Positions 1-15,100 of a DNA stretch of 64,000 nt are shown one piece after another. The DNA lies in the NCBI RefSeq assembly GCF_032854445.1, contig NC_088299.1, forward strand, positions 3,383,001 to 3,447,000, written 5' to 3'. Under the pieces are notes generated by a model. That model worked only from the letters and a program-made list of their open reading frames with translations, did no database searches and was not told where the DNA came from. Position 1 is the stretch's first letter. The number at the start of each line of letters is the position of its first letter. The DNA is from Liolophura sinensis (taxonomy: Eukaryota; Mollusca; Polyplacophora; Chitonida; Chitonidae). Both the position numbers and the translations under genes were made by a program.

Positions 1-33
1 TTGTGCTCATCCATTAATGTAACAGTCACTCAC

Positions 34-195
34 ATTCTTGACCATGGGTGCGTCTGTAGCCAGTCGGGTGGTCAGTGCCCCTGTGCTGTGTTTGGGGTCA
101 TCAAACCAGCCAATGTCTTGGCGAATGATGTTCTGGAAAGTCTTCAGTCGCAGCCTCATTGTCAGTCTCTCACCCGAGTTTCCAAACATTGTCGA
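34..195 (-). CDS. ABCB1: ABCB1-like exon 19 (TMD2 intracellular loop)
   Basis: Encodes [19 protein letters not shown] and the [21 protein letters not shown] motif that marks the second half of MDR proteins. Donor GTGAGT at 32-33. Later exons lie outside the window. Confidence 0.95.
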
Positions 196-3100
196 CTGCA
201 TGATTGAGATAACAGAGCAGATATCAGGTGCAATGAAAGTACATACACATGTCTTTTAACCAATCAGAAAGCTAATCTAAGTGCTACATGGTAATTTCAT
301 AACTGCATCATTTTATGCATATCACAACGGTACCTTCTCAATAATTACAGACTGTTGCTAATTCAGACACACTGAAAGTATGTGGGTAGATCACAGAAGT
401 CTCCCGTGAAGATATCAGACAACATATATCAGGCACAGATATATTACATTTGGACATCTTTGGTGATCAACATCCAGTTGTGTGTAGGAAGGTCTGGCTG
501 CAGCCTGCGGATGGTCAAGGGTTTCCCTCAGGCTGTGCCCAGTTTCCTCCCACCATAATGCTGGCCGCCATTGTGTAAGTGAAATAATTTTGAGTACGGC
601 GTAAAACACCAATCAAATAAATAAATAAAATAAAAGCCAACATCAAGTCCACAGCAAATTAGTACACTTCTGTAACCATATGACACACAGCCTATCAGAC
701 AACAGACACAATGCTTAATAGTACACTTCCGTAACCATATGGCACATAATCTATTAGACAGCAGACACAACGCACAATAGTACACTTCTGTAACCATATG
801 GCACATATCCTATCAGACAGCAGACACAATGCATAATAGTACACTTCTGTAACCATATGACACATAACCTACCAGACAGCAGAAAACAATGCACAATAGT
901 GCACTTCTGTAACCATGTGACACATATCCTATCAGACAGCAGACACAATGCATAATAGTACACTTCTGTCACCATATGACACACTGCCCGTCAGAGAGCA
1001 GACATAAAGCACAATAGTACACTTCTGTAACCATATGACACACAGCCTGTCAGACAGCAGACACAATGCGTAATAGTACACTTCTGTAACCATATGACAC
1101 ATAACCTATCAGACAACAGACACAATGCCTAATAGTACACTTTTGTAACCATATGACACATAACCTATCACACAGCAGACACAACGCACAATAGTACACT
1201 TCTGGAACCATATGACACACAGTCTATCAGACAGCAGACATAAAGCACAATAGTACACTTCTGTAACCATATGACACACAGCCTATCAGACAGCAGACAC
1301 AATGCATAATAGTACACTTCTGGAACGATATGACACATAACCTATCAGACAGCAGACACAAGGCACAATAGTACACTCTGTAACCATATGACACATAACC
1401 TATCAGACAACAGACACAACGCACAATAGTACACTTTTGTAACCATATGACACTTAACTTATCAGACTGCAGAAATAAGGCACAATAGTATACTTCCATT
1501 TAGATAAGACATAACTTATCAGGCAGCAGACTTAATATACTTCTGTAACCATATGTCACATAACCTATCACACAACAGACACAATATCACAATAGTAAAC
1601 TTCTGTAACCATGTGGCACATAACCTATCAGACAGCAGATACCAAACATAACAGTACACATTTTGTAACCATGTGTCACATATTCAGCCACTGCAACTGT
1701 GGTCAGCATTATGGTGAGAGGAAACCAGGCAGAGCCTAGGGGGAAACCTACAACCCTATACTAGCTCCTGTCAGACTTTCCCATGTATGACTGGAGAGGA
1801 AGTCAGTATGAGTTGGACTAGAACTCACAGCAACTGTGTTGGTGAGTGGCTCTCTGGGCCACTGTGCTGTATTAGCACAATAACCACTAGGCCACAGAGG
1901 CAGATGACATGTACCTATCTTAGCAAAACTTTTTTTCATGTTTTTGGTGGAACAAAAGAACAGTAAAGACTACAAGAGAGTTCCAAACAAGGATTATATA
2001 CCTGGATAGAATTGGCTAAAAAGTTTACACCACCTAAGGCCACAAACATCAAGCTCCAGAAGGTAGCAGAACTTCTCATCTCTTCTCCAGTCTTTTGGAA
2101 AACCTGTCCCAGAGATGCAATAGAATGCATTACTATATTACAAACACTCTGCTAATGTTACACATTCAGGCTGACGTGACAGTGAATATGTCACACTGTC
2201 AAGACATGGAATAAATGTAACAACGGATAAGTTACACTGTCAACACATGGAGGTAAAGTAACAATGGATATGTTACACTGTAAACACATGCAGGTAAAAT
2301 GACACTGGATATGTTACACTGTCAACACATGGAGGTAAAGTAATAATGGATATGTTACACAGTCAATACATGGAGGTATATTCTGCTAATGTTACACTTT
2401 CAGGTTAACGTGATAGCGAACATGTCACACTGTCAATACATGAAATAAATGTAACAATGGATATGTTACACTGTCAAGAAATGGAGGTAAAGTAAGAATG
2501 GATATGTTACACTGTCAATACATGGAGGTATATTCTGCTAATGTTACACTTTCAGGCTAACGTGATAGTGAATACGTCACACTGTCAAGACATGGAATAA
2601 ATGTAACAATGGATATGTTACACCGTAAAGACATGGAATAAATGTAACAATGAATATGTTACACTATCAACACACAGAGGTAAAGTAACAATGGGCATGA
2701 TGGATATTCCACAGATATTACAACGTTCATAGATATGTTAGACGATCAAGACATTGGTTACTGAATATGTAAACTGTTAACCTGTCACTAATGGCTACAC
2801 AAGTCTGTGCAGTCATGTTTCACTGGAAAGATGTTGTTACTGAGTGAACATGTCCACTGTTTCATTTAAAAGACATTTTCTTGCTGGACAAGTGGGTATC
2901 CAATGTTACATCCATAAAATGAACAGTAAGATGTGTCCTGTGGGATCCTTCTTCAAACATAAGGATACTGTGACAACAACTGCTACTTTACATTGAATGT
3001 TAAGGCTTCATGAAGAAATTTAGCTGTTTCTCATGCAGAAAGATAAGGCTTCTTCACGCAGGAAGTTAAGGCTTTTTCATGCAGAAAGATAAGGCTTTTT

Positions 3101-6100
3101 CGTGTGAAAAGTTACCGGCTCGATAACACAGTTGGTAGAGCGTCTGCTTTGGGAATGGTAGATCAAGGCTCAATCCTGGGTTGAGTCATACCTAAGACCT
3201 TAAAAGAGGAAGTTGTAACTTCCTCACTTGGCATTCAGCATGAAGGGGATCGTGCAACGACTGGTTGACCTGTATCACAATAACGGCTCGCACGGGTCGG
3301 CTTACTTGCCTTTGGTAAGCCGTCTCAATGAAGCAGCACTAGGTAACAGAGTTGTGGAAATCTGTCCTGCAACAAGGAGGCACATTACATGCACCCAAAG
3401 GATTCCTTCGTCGTCCTATGTCTGAAAAATTGTTAAGTCAACGTTAAACCCAAGCACCCACTCACTCACTCATATGAAAAGTTAAGGTTTCTCTGGTTTA
3501 CAACATGATCACTCAGTTTCTCACTCAGCTTTGTCATTTACCATAGTTACCTTGACAACTTCGCTGAAGAAAACAGCAAACAGCGGCATGGTACAGCCAT
3601 TAATGGCAGCAGCTATACATCCCAACAGAACAAATGGCCATTCAGGTTTGTTTTCCTTGAACATTCTGCAAAAACCAGGCTTGTCCACGTCTTCTTCCTG
3701 AAACACAATACCAGTGTGAACAAGCAACCACATGGTTATGAGATTACCACAAGAGTGTTTGGTGTAAAGTTCATAGAGAAAAAAAAGACTACTTCTGATT
3801 TCAAGGCCTTCTATAAATTTATCACAGTCACAACTTTAACCTTTTCAATCCCTTTTCAGTGTGTCATGAGGCACTTTTCAGTGAAATTTATGCACACAAT
3901 GATTATGAAAATGTTGCTATAAATGTCACTCAAGTGTCTTCATAAAACTGTCCAAATTATTTCTCTACACCCCATAGCTCTTTCAGAATGTTTTAAAATA
4001 TTTTGTCGCAGAGGCGGCTGAAAAGATTGAAGAATTAAGGTAGGTCAAATAGCTACAGGTAAGTCACACCTGGTTCAATACCGTCCTCAGGCAGGGAATT
4101 TCAATTTTCATTTGACTGCTGGCCTTTGGTGGCAAGAAGCAGTCCGTGCACATTCCTCTCCTGTGTAGCCTTACATGAAGTTTGCTGATGATCAATCACC
4201 TTCCCCCAATGTAACATATTCTAATTCTTCAACCTTTCCAGCCGCCTCTGCGACCAATATTTTGAAACATTCTGAGGAGAAAGGTGTTTATTCAAGCACA
4301 TTCTGAAGGCATTATTCTGTGCTGACTCATAAAATTATACTTTTTGTGAAGCCCTGAAACTGGCCAATCCAACCAATGCTGTTTTTTTCACCAACATCAA
4401 ATTTTTTGTCTTAAAAATGTGCATTAGTTGCATTGAAAGTTGATCTTTTATATACAAAAGGGGGCGGATTCACCACAGCCCTTTCTGACTTCAGTAAAAA
4501 TTTAAAAACCCTGTACGATGCTTAGTTTTTGTCACTGGAACTTGAAATTTGGAAACATTTGTCTGAAGATAACACTGATGAGGAGTACAAAATTTGAATC
4601 TCTGAAGCCCCAAAATAAGCTTTGAGATCTTATTTCAAATTTTGACTCGTGTCAGAAATGGCTTTGTAGAATTGGCCCCAACTTGGGGAATTAAGGTAGG
4701 TCACTGGTGGGAAAGTTGTCAGATTTAACGCGCAGCAGGCCTGTTGTTTATGAGGGAAACTCTTCCACTCATAACATATGACCATGTTTGTACAGTGTAT
4801 AAGTGAGCAACTCTTCTGTATTACATTAAACAACCATGTTTGTACAGTGTATAAGTGAGCAACTCTTCAGTATTACATTAAACAACCATGTTTGTACAGT
4901 GTATAAGTGAGCAACTCTTCAGTATTACATTAAACAACCATGTTTGTACAGTGTATAAGTGAGCAACTCTTCAGTATTACATTAAACAACAACATATAAA
5001 AAATAACTTCTAGGGATGCCAGTTATCATGCACAAAACTTTGATCTGGTCACTCGAAAAAATATAAAAATGAAACAAAACAGGAAGAATTGTTTCCATGC
5101 TACCAAAGGCATATAAAGGCCCATGCGATTTCTCCTTATTTATCTATTTATTTCATTGGTGTTTTCCAATGCCGTAGCCATACTTTCACTCACATGAATG
5201 GTGAGGTTTATGGGTAGAGAAAATGATGTAATGAGGCATTTTTTCGTTTCCTTGATTTTCTGCAATGTCACTAATTCGAATCTGCCACATTTCACACCTT
5301 GAGCACACATAGGGTGGCCACAGAGCTTGAAAAACGTTCGAACATTTTGACTCCTGCCCATATTAGAAACACTGGTAGAATACTCACTTCTTCTTCAGCC
5401 ACATTTTCCACTTTGGAAATTTTGCGTGACAGCTGACGTTTCAGAATGGCTTTCTCTTTCCGACTGCCTTGGCGACTAAGGGACCGCTTTACCAACCCTC
5501 TCTCCTCGGTAGTCTCTTCACCACCATCTGGGAAAACGGAAAAATGTGGTCCTAATTTAACATTCCGTAGTTCGTAGTTCAGAGGAAATTAAACCAGAGG
5601 AAATTAAACAAAAGGAAATAAAATATTATTCTTGGTGCTAAAATCACCCCTTTCTGGTAGGAAATCATCCTACTTTTAAAACAAACTTTGGCACACCTCT
5701 CTAAAATCATCAAAATGGTTCCAAATTGTTTAACTTATTCTTTCCATCATTTTAAGCAAGCGTCCCCAGGAACATGCATAAAATGAGATTTACCCTCATG
5801 ATTTTCAGCTGCCTGTGGATTACTGTCTTGTTCAAACGTCTGAAGTGTGACCAGCTGATAGTATGCTCCTTTCTTTTCCATCAGTTCCTCATGTTTCCCT
5901 TCCTCAACGATCTGTCCCTCATCCAGCACGTATATCACATCGGCATTGCGTACTGTTGACAGGCGGTGAGCAATCACCAGAGTTGTCCTCCCCTGGCTGG
6001 CCTGCACAATAAACACAATCATCATCAGTTGTATAGCAATATGTCTTGACGAAGAAAAAAAAAATATGCAAGAAATATTAATACTGAAAATTAAATTCAC

Positions 6101-9100
6101 AATAACATCTTTGAATCCAGGATTTCTATTTAATGCTTTAATTGTTTTAATGGTGTATAAAGCCCTACTCGAAAATCTGTCACAGTAAGGTCTATGGATA
6201 GAGAGAAATTTAAAAAAATTATTTACTTACTTATTTACTTTATTTACCTCATTCCTATTTTTTGCCGTACTCAAGAATATATTTGTCTTATACGACAGTG
6301 GTTGACATTATGATGAGAGGAAACTAGGTGCAGCTCAGGCAAAATCCACGTCCGTTTGCATACCAACACCACCAATACAATACCCTATACCACACATGTA
6401 CACATATATATATATATATTACATGCATATAAAAGCATGCTTAAGCCATCATACAAGGTTACTTTGATGGTCAAAACATTAATCCACCACTCACCTTGTC
6501 CAGTGCTGCCTGTACAACTCCTTCACTCTCAGAGTCTAGAGCTGATGTGGCTTCATCTAGCAGCAGAATTTTGGGGTCTCGGACAAGAGCTCTAGCAATA
6601 GCCACTCTCTGTTTCTGACCACCAGACAACTGAGCTCCTCTCTCCCCAACAAGAGTCTGGTAACCCTGGTAACAGGAAAAAATTAACCAATCACATTGTG
6701 TGTGTGTGTGTGTGTGTGTGTGGTTGCACCTAGGCATGAAGATCTCTCAGCTACTCCTCTCCACGATGTTTACTTTTGTGTTTTAAAAATATATAGTGGG
6801 TTCGTTTACCCTACACTTTCGACGGTGATTAAAAACATGTGACGACTTTAGGCCGACTTGATCTGTCCTCTTTTTCCTCAAGAATACGTCCACTCGATCT
6901 GAGCTCTGCTGCTTCCAGAATCTCTCCCAGACCTTCTGAAGCCAGACTGAAAGCGACAGAAGATCTTCCAGAAGACTTCTTTTTTCAATTCCGAACACTA
7001 AAAATCAAGCTGACCTTCTTTACAGATTGTACAATGACTTTTTTTTCCAAGTGGTGGTCAAATTGTTTAAGTCTTCGACTGTCAGCGTTTGGTGAAATAC
7101 TGTGTGTTCCACTGAGCTTCTGATTATTTACCACTTGAACACGTCATTAATCAGACAAAAAATTTGACAGAAGTTATTAATACGTATATTAACAGATCAT
7201 TTACCTCAGGTAAAGCAGAGATGAAGTCATGAGCGTTGGCCATCTTGGCAGCCGCTATCACTTCGTCCATTGTCACGTTTTCTCTGCCCAACAAAATGTT
7301 CTCCTCGATGGTGCAGCCAAACAGAACAGGCTCCTGAGATACCACGCCTATCTTACGCCGCAGCCAGGCCACGTTCAGGTCCTGCAGACTGTGGCCGTCC
7401 AGGTAAATCTAGACAACATGTACAAGTACGCAATCAATGCTAAAACAGACACAAAATATACCATACCGTATCCAGTGAAGTTCCTTCTGATGAGCGCAGA
7501 ATATAAACAACGGTTGTATATGAATATATAAGATGGAGCATCCTTGTCAGGGGACATTTTTTTAAAGGGTGCAGAGTATTAATTTTTACTAGTTGGTCAT
7601 TGTTCTATTTTACTGTCAATGTTTTGTTCAATACACTATGGCCAACAAAAGGTCAATGACAACTTACACTAAACTACTGGATGATAATGGATAAATCCCC
7701 TCAGCAGCTTATAATGCTTTGGCCTTATTAATGACACCATTAATAGATAAGTATGCTTGGGATATTACATCACACTTAACAATTTTTCAGTAATATGACA
7801 ATGGAGTGTCATAAGGTGCGTGTACATATACCATGTCTCTTTGTAGCAAGGTGAATCCATGCCACCAAAGTGCTGCCGCCACTGAAGTATCATACTGATA
7901 ACACAAGGCAGGACATCACGCCCACATACGCAATACTGACACCGAGCCTATCGGTCCTTTTTACTTTTTCCTCTCAGTGCTGAGTGCAACAAGTACCGAT
8001 TATAAAGTTTTCAGTACTTGAGCACCAAACATATTATTTTACTTTATTTGACACTAATTTTGGGGGAAATGTTTTGGGCAAATACATTAAACCATTGACT
8101 GGAAAGTGGTATGCCTGTACCATAATGGTTGCAGCATTACATCATTGTGGTGAACGTCTCTCTGGGTAATGACATCGTTTTACTGCACAGTGGGGCAAAT
8201 CAATTTAACATGGGCTCGTAGATTCAATAATTTATAAAATCCATAACCGATCACTAGGGTGGATGTTAGAGGAGGTCAGGTGACTGAAGTCGTGTTTTGA
8301 GGAAAATTTTCATTGTTGTAAATACCTGGGAATATTCCAACGCACTGATTTGTCCCACTGTGCCACAAATCAAGGACACCATATCATAAAGGGAGTGAGT
8401 GAGTGAGTGCTTGGGGTTTAACGTTGTGCTCAACAATTTTTCACTCATATGACGACGAAGGAATCCTTATGTGTGTAATGTGCCTCCTTGTTGCAGGACA
8501 CCACTTTCCACCACTTTTTTTATCTAGTGCTGCTTCACTGAGATGACCTCCGATGGTAAGTAAGCCACCCCGCCTGAGCCATTATACTGATACGGGTCAA
8601 CCAGTCGTTGCACTATACCCTTCGTGCAGAACGCCAAGCGAGGAAGTTACAACTTCCTCTTTTTAAGTCTTAAGTGTGACTGGACCCAGAATTGATCCTG
8701 GATCTAGCACTCCCGAAGCGGACGTGTCACAAACGGACATCACCAGTGTGTTCTCATGTCAGAAACTCCTGTGTTGTGCTACTTTCACAAAACTTAAGTA
8801 AGTCATATTTCTCGTCACTTTTATTCGTAAAAATATGTTGTCTAGTTTTAGTGCCATAAGGTGTCATCATTTACAAGAAAAAAATGGATTTACCAAGTTT
8901 TGTGTATTCGTATTGCGGTATTTTTACAGGCATGCAGCCCTAACACTCCTCACAAGACCACACGTTAATCTCCAAACAACTTACAGATCCAGACACTGGG
9001 TCATAGAAGCGGAGGATCAGGTTTACACAGGTGGACTTGCCACAGCCACTGGAACCCACCAGGGCCACTGTCTGACCAGGCTTGATAGACAGGTTAAAGT

Positions 9101-12100
9101 TCTTCAGAACCTGAACAACAACAACAACAAGGTGAACAACAATTAGTCTAGCTCAAATGCATATATGTAAAACAGAAAAGTGGCAAAACAAATATCATAA
9201 CGATTGGAAAACGAAACTAAATCATAGTAGGACTTACTATAATACAGACACACTGAAGTTTTTATTTCTTCAATTTTATTTGGCTGGTGATTATTGCTGC
9301 TGTCAAGAATTTGTCAAATGCTATTCTCAGTTATTTTCACCCAAAAGTACCATATTATTAATCTAAACAAAACATGAAATGTGTAGACTCAGATAGATTA
9401 TTCTCGATCCCCCCACAAACCCCCACGAACACCCCCCCTCCCCGAACCCCCACGAACACCCCGCCTCCACCTCTCTATACATATGTAGACACATTTACCA
9501 TGCCACAGAAATGTAAATGTATAGAGGTAGACTTATGAAACTGATTTAAATTAGGATTTGATTTATTTCTTTGTGTCTTATTTATTTATTTGATTGGTGT
9601 TTTACACCATACCCAAGAGTATATAACTTATATGACGGCGGCCAGCATTATGGAAAGAGGAAACTAGAAAAAGCCCGCGGAAACCATCTGCAGGTTGCTG
9701 GTTTTTCTTGGTCATACTATTAACACAATATTTCTACCACTAACATTTTTATTCAAAGTTCATATCCACATTTAATTTTCACTTTAATTTACTGGTATTC
9801 TTAATGATTACATTTGATGCCAATAAAGATGTAACATCTTTACCTCTCTGCTGTGCGATTTCTATTCAAAATTAATTCAGAGCAATTCAACAGGGAACAA
9901 AACCCCACTAAAAGAAGTCAGTCCAAGCAGTGTACTCTTTTGTGCTTTTCTATATGACATCAGTGTTTCTGCATAGTTGTAGTTCACAAGCACTGTAGAA
10001 TAACAGCAGAGAGCGTTGTGTTTTATACAGTGACTCATTTACTAAAATTGGCAAATGTTTTCTGCTCAATATCTATACCTGGACCTTCTTCCTGGTGGGG
10101 TAGGCAAAGTTTACACCCACGAAGTCGATAGTTCCTGTCACGTCCCGGGGACGATCTCCCTCAGGGGAACTACTATCAATAGATGGTTTCTGTAACAGAC
10201 ACACACATGAGTTCTCATTTTGTCTTATATTCACAATTTTATCTCCCACATTGGTATAGCACACACAATGCATCATATAAATGCTAGGGTCATTGTTACA
10301 GAGGAAATGGTTACAATAGCAAAAGTCAGGACTCAATATTTTTCAGTGCTGTTGCATTTTTCTATCATTACTATTGCTTTCAGTGAAATCCAATGCCTCA
10401 ATGAAATCAGTGAACATCCAATGCCTCAATGAAATCAGTGAACATCCAATGCCTCAATGAAATCAGTGAACATCCAATGCCTCAAATACATATAGGCCTT
10501 GTGGTATTAATTATACTTGACTCTTCCCTAAGTAACTATGGAGTTGCAAACCAGTTAGATATTTCAATATATGTTCACCATTAACACTGATTTTGACATT
10601 CAGAGGAAATAACTTACATTATCAATGATTTCCAGGAGTGTAGCAGCTGCCCCTTTAGCTGTGGAGACTGTGGTGATATGTGGGGCAGCATTCCCAATCG
10701 AGAAGGAACCGATCAGAACACAGAAAAACACCTGTTTAAGAGAGATATTCAACCATTCCAATCAATCCATTGTTATGTGATCTTTTAAGAAGTTTACATT
10801 AGCCAAAAATGTATAAAAAAACAAACATGTAAACGGTTGCCCATGGAGCTATCCCCCCTTAGTGCGCCCATAAGCCAGAGTTAATTCCCCTTGACAGCCC
10901 CAGCACTGTTTAGAACAGTTCTTGCAGTAATACAAACTCAGTCTTAATGGCTATTGTGTTTAATAGTGCATTGTATCATATGTGGTTGATAGGTTTTAGG
11001 TTGCTAGTTCAATCCCTTGATATTTTTAAAAAGTATAAAACAATCAAATATGAAATGAACTTTACCTGACAATGATTAACTGAACAGTACAAAAGTTACT
11101 GAGAGCAACTTACAATGGGGATTACTGATGTGTCACACAACACAAAACATTCATATATGGCAGAACTATTGAAATGTATCTCTCGTGATGCTCAATACAG
11201 CAGTTACTCCAAAAGTTTTCAAGTATATAAAGGTTTTTTTTTATTGATGATTTCATCTTTATAACTTGAACATTGTGAAATTAAGTATATTTTACTGTAA
11301 AAAAAAAATAACGAGTCTTTGACACATTTACCAGAATAAAAAGTAGATTCCTGTACTTTTGGTTTATGGCAGTCATGACAAGGATCGCATTCCTGGATAA
11401 TCATTAAAAAAAAAGCCCTCAAAGGCGAGGTGTGAACCGGTTTTATGCGTCCTGTTTACAATACTTACAGTGAAGACTTCTCCAGGTGACAAGCCAATAC
11501 CTTCTTTCATCCCAGCTTTCTGCCATGCATCCACCTCTGTGGAACCAAACCTGGAATATCCCAGAAAGTGTTATGACATAAGTATACTTTGGGCACCGCA
11601 ATATGGGATTTTAGAGGTCTGATGTAACAGCATCATGGTGACTGCCCCTTCTGCTGTGACATTGCCATACAGTACAGTGGGACAAATCTGTAAGGTTTTA
11701 GCTAGGGTGGGTATACAGTACAGTGGGACAAATCTGTAAGGTTTTAGCTAGGGTGGGTATAAACAGGTAAATTGTCTGCAAAAGATGACTTACCTTGCAA
11801 ATTCTATAAAATCGACATTTCGGAAAATAAAAATCATCCCCTTGGGAAAATATTAATTATTGTGTAAATGTTACAATGCACTGATTTGCTCCACCGTTCT
11901 GTAAAGTGACCATGCCACCACACAAAGGTAAATCATGATGATGTTGTACAGTTGGAAAGTAAATTAGGGCAATAAATCATTTGTCAATTATGAAAGGAAA
12001 TGGATTTAAACACAGATAGACAATTTTTGTCAGTTTTGAGAGAATTCTATAGTTATTTCTGGTTAGCCAATACTGCGGAATGATTATAGTAAAATTATTA

Positions 12101-15100
12101 ATTTATTTATTTATTTGATTGGTGTTTTACGCCGTAATCAAGAATATTTCACTTATACGACGGTGGCCAGCATTATGGTGGGTGGAAACCGGGCAGAGGT
12201 TGCTGAGAGACCTTCTCACGTACGGCCGGAGAGGAAGCCAGCAAGAGCTGGACTTGAACTCACAGCGACCACATTGGTGAGAGACTCCTAGGTCATTATG
12301 CTGCGCTAGCACTTTAACCGACTGAGCCACGGAGGCCCCTGTAAAATTATTAAGTGTCTTGTACATCGAACATTATGATGTATGGTTACCTATAAAAATT
12401 ATGCTGGAATGATTGACAGCTACATGCAAACATGCTCTAAATAAATGACCTAAAGTTTTTGTCCATGACCAAGTTGATTGTGGGGCTGATTGACTGATCT
12501 CAGAAAAGTATAATGAGGTTTTTTAAGAGGTACGGTGACATCTTACTGGAAATACAAGTAGGTCTGTAAGTTTCAGTACCAATGGTAATATTTTATGACA
12601 TTTTTGTGTTTCTAAAAACTGCAGCTTTTTGAGGTGAAATATTTGCTCATTTACATGCATCACAGTATACGAATTATGGATATAAGACTAAGGGCTTGTT
12701 CCTCACCAGAAGGCTAATCCATATGCCCCAAACATGATAAGGAGGGTGGTGCCTATACCAAACCCTACCACCATGGCCTTCCTGATGCCCAGCTTCTTCC
12801 CATGTTCCAGGGATACGGCATACCTGTGAGGGAGAGACTTTCAGATGTTAACACACATTCCATGATGTACCCTAATTCTTCAACCTTTTCAAGCACCACT
12901 GTGACCAACATTTTGAAACATTCTGAGATAACTACTGGATATAGAGAAATATCCTGCATCTTCCGTGACAAAAGCGAATAATTTCCGGCATCTTTTTCAT
13001 AACAATTATATCCATAAATTCCACTCAAAATAGTGCTTTAGTGGTTAAAAGGGTTGAAGATTTACAGCCGGCAAGTTTCTACCATGTACTCAAGAGTGTA
13101 TAAAAAATTACAGACCTAACGTTAAGCTGTATACCTCTACAATACAGTGGTATAACAGATTTATCATGATGAAAAGATGGTAACACAGAGAACACACACA
13201 GTACAGTATCCTTTAGCGAGTACCCACAGAATACACACAGTGCGACAATTGCACAGAGGATATACACATTATCACGATCACACAGAAAATACACACAGTA
13301 AGCTGATCACATAGAGAATACACAAAGCACAATGACCACAAAGAGAATACACAGATTTTGAGAATAAATACTGGAACAGATACTCCAGCCAGCCTAAACC
13401 TCATTTTCATGGACTTGTTGCCACTGAAAAGTTGAGACTGGTGCCACAGCTCACACAAGGAGATGAGGAGCTTACTTATTTGCTGTTGACAAGTGTTGCT
13501 ATAGATTGGCACATGTATTAGTAACTTACACATACATTGTGTGTATGCAGAAAGAGTTTTCATCATGTGAGGTTGTTTGTTTGACGAATACAAGGTGGAC
13601 TTACCGACCAGAATTCCTTGAACACATGATATTAAACATCTACGCTATGAATGCATGACAAACAAGCTTCATGGTTAAAGTGGCAAAATGATGGCCATGG
13701 ATATAACATAAATTCCATATTGTAAACTGATTGCCATAAATGTCCAGTTATTAAAATTCAACTCAAGCAGAAAAAAAAAAGAGAATGACCTGTCTATCTC
13801 CCTCTTGTGCCCATTGAAGGAGACAACTGTTCGGATACATGACAGCACCTCTTCCGCCACTTTGCCAGCCTGTGCGTAAGACTCTTGTTCTCGCTTGGTG
13901 AATGATGCCACAAACTGGAAAAAGAACATGGATGCTGGCTTGTAATATATAGTTTTGACAGAAAGGCTTCACTGTGAAGAAACTAAAAACATCTGAAATC
14001 AAACCATCAACACAAAGTTTTTCCATCTTTTTTGTTACAGTTTGCAAGAAATTATAGTGATTCACCATTCCCAACATTCATAATGTAGTGTACTCACCAT
14101 TCTCACAAAACACCCCAGCTGTAGTGGACTCACCATTCTCACAAAACACCCCAGCTGTAGTGTACTCACCATTCCCACAAAACACCCCAACTGTAGTGTA
14201 CTCACCATTCTCACAAAACACCCCAGCTGTACTGTACTCACCATTCTCACAAAACACCCCAGCTGTAGTGGACTCACCATTCTCACAAAACACCCCAGCT
14301 GTAGTGGACTCACCATTCTCACAAAACACCCCAGCTGTACTGTACTCACCATTCTCACAAAACACCCCAGCTGTAGTGGACTCACCATTCTCACAAAACA
14401 CCCCAGCTGTAGTGGACTCACCATTCTCACAAAACACCCCAGCTGTAGTGTACTCCCCATTCCCACAAAACACCCCAACTGTAGTGTACTCACCATTCTC
14501 ACAAAACACCCCAGCTGTAGTGTACTCACCATTCTCACAAAACACCCCAGCTGTAGTGTACTCACCATTCCCACCTAACACCCCAACTGTAGTGTACTCA
14601 CCATTCTCACAAAACACCCCAGCTGTAGTGTACTCACCATTCTCACAAAACACCCCAGCTGTAGTGTACTCACCATTCCCACAAAACATCCCAACTGTAG
14701 TGGACTCACCATTCTCACAAAACACCCCAGCTGTAGTGTACTCACCATTCCCACAAAACACCCCAGCTGTAGTGTACTCACCATTCTCACAAAACACCCC
14801 AACTGTAGTGTACTCACCATTCTCACAAAACACCCCAGCTGTACTGTACTCACCATTCTCACAAAACACCCCAGCTGTAGTGTACACACCCCAGCTGTAG
14901 TGTACTCACCATTCTCACAAAACACCCCAGCTGTAGTGGATTCACCTTCTCCACAAAAGACCACCCCAACTGTAATGGACTCACCTTCCCCACAAAACAC
15001 TACCTCAACTGTAGTGGACACCCATTGACCACAAAAAACTCCAAATGTAGTGGGTTCACCTTTTTCACAAAACACTCCAAATGTAGGGGGTTCACCTTTT

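Noticed and set aside
640-1685. Regular repeats resembling a CRISPR array
   Set aside because: Whole units repeat with no unique spacers, in an intron of a eukaryotic gene.
6783-7123. Overlapping 71- and 94-codon frames in intron 13
   Set aside because: No recognisable domain, no fitting splice sites, and exons 13 and 14 join exactly without it.
14078-14900. Open frames of about 270 codons on both strands encoding repeated peptides
   Set aside because: The 36-bp unit is a multiple of three without stops, so frames stay open on both strands. They lie within intron 6 and show no start context or domain.
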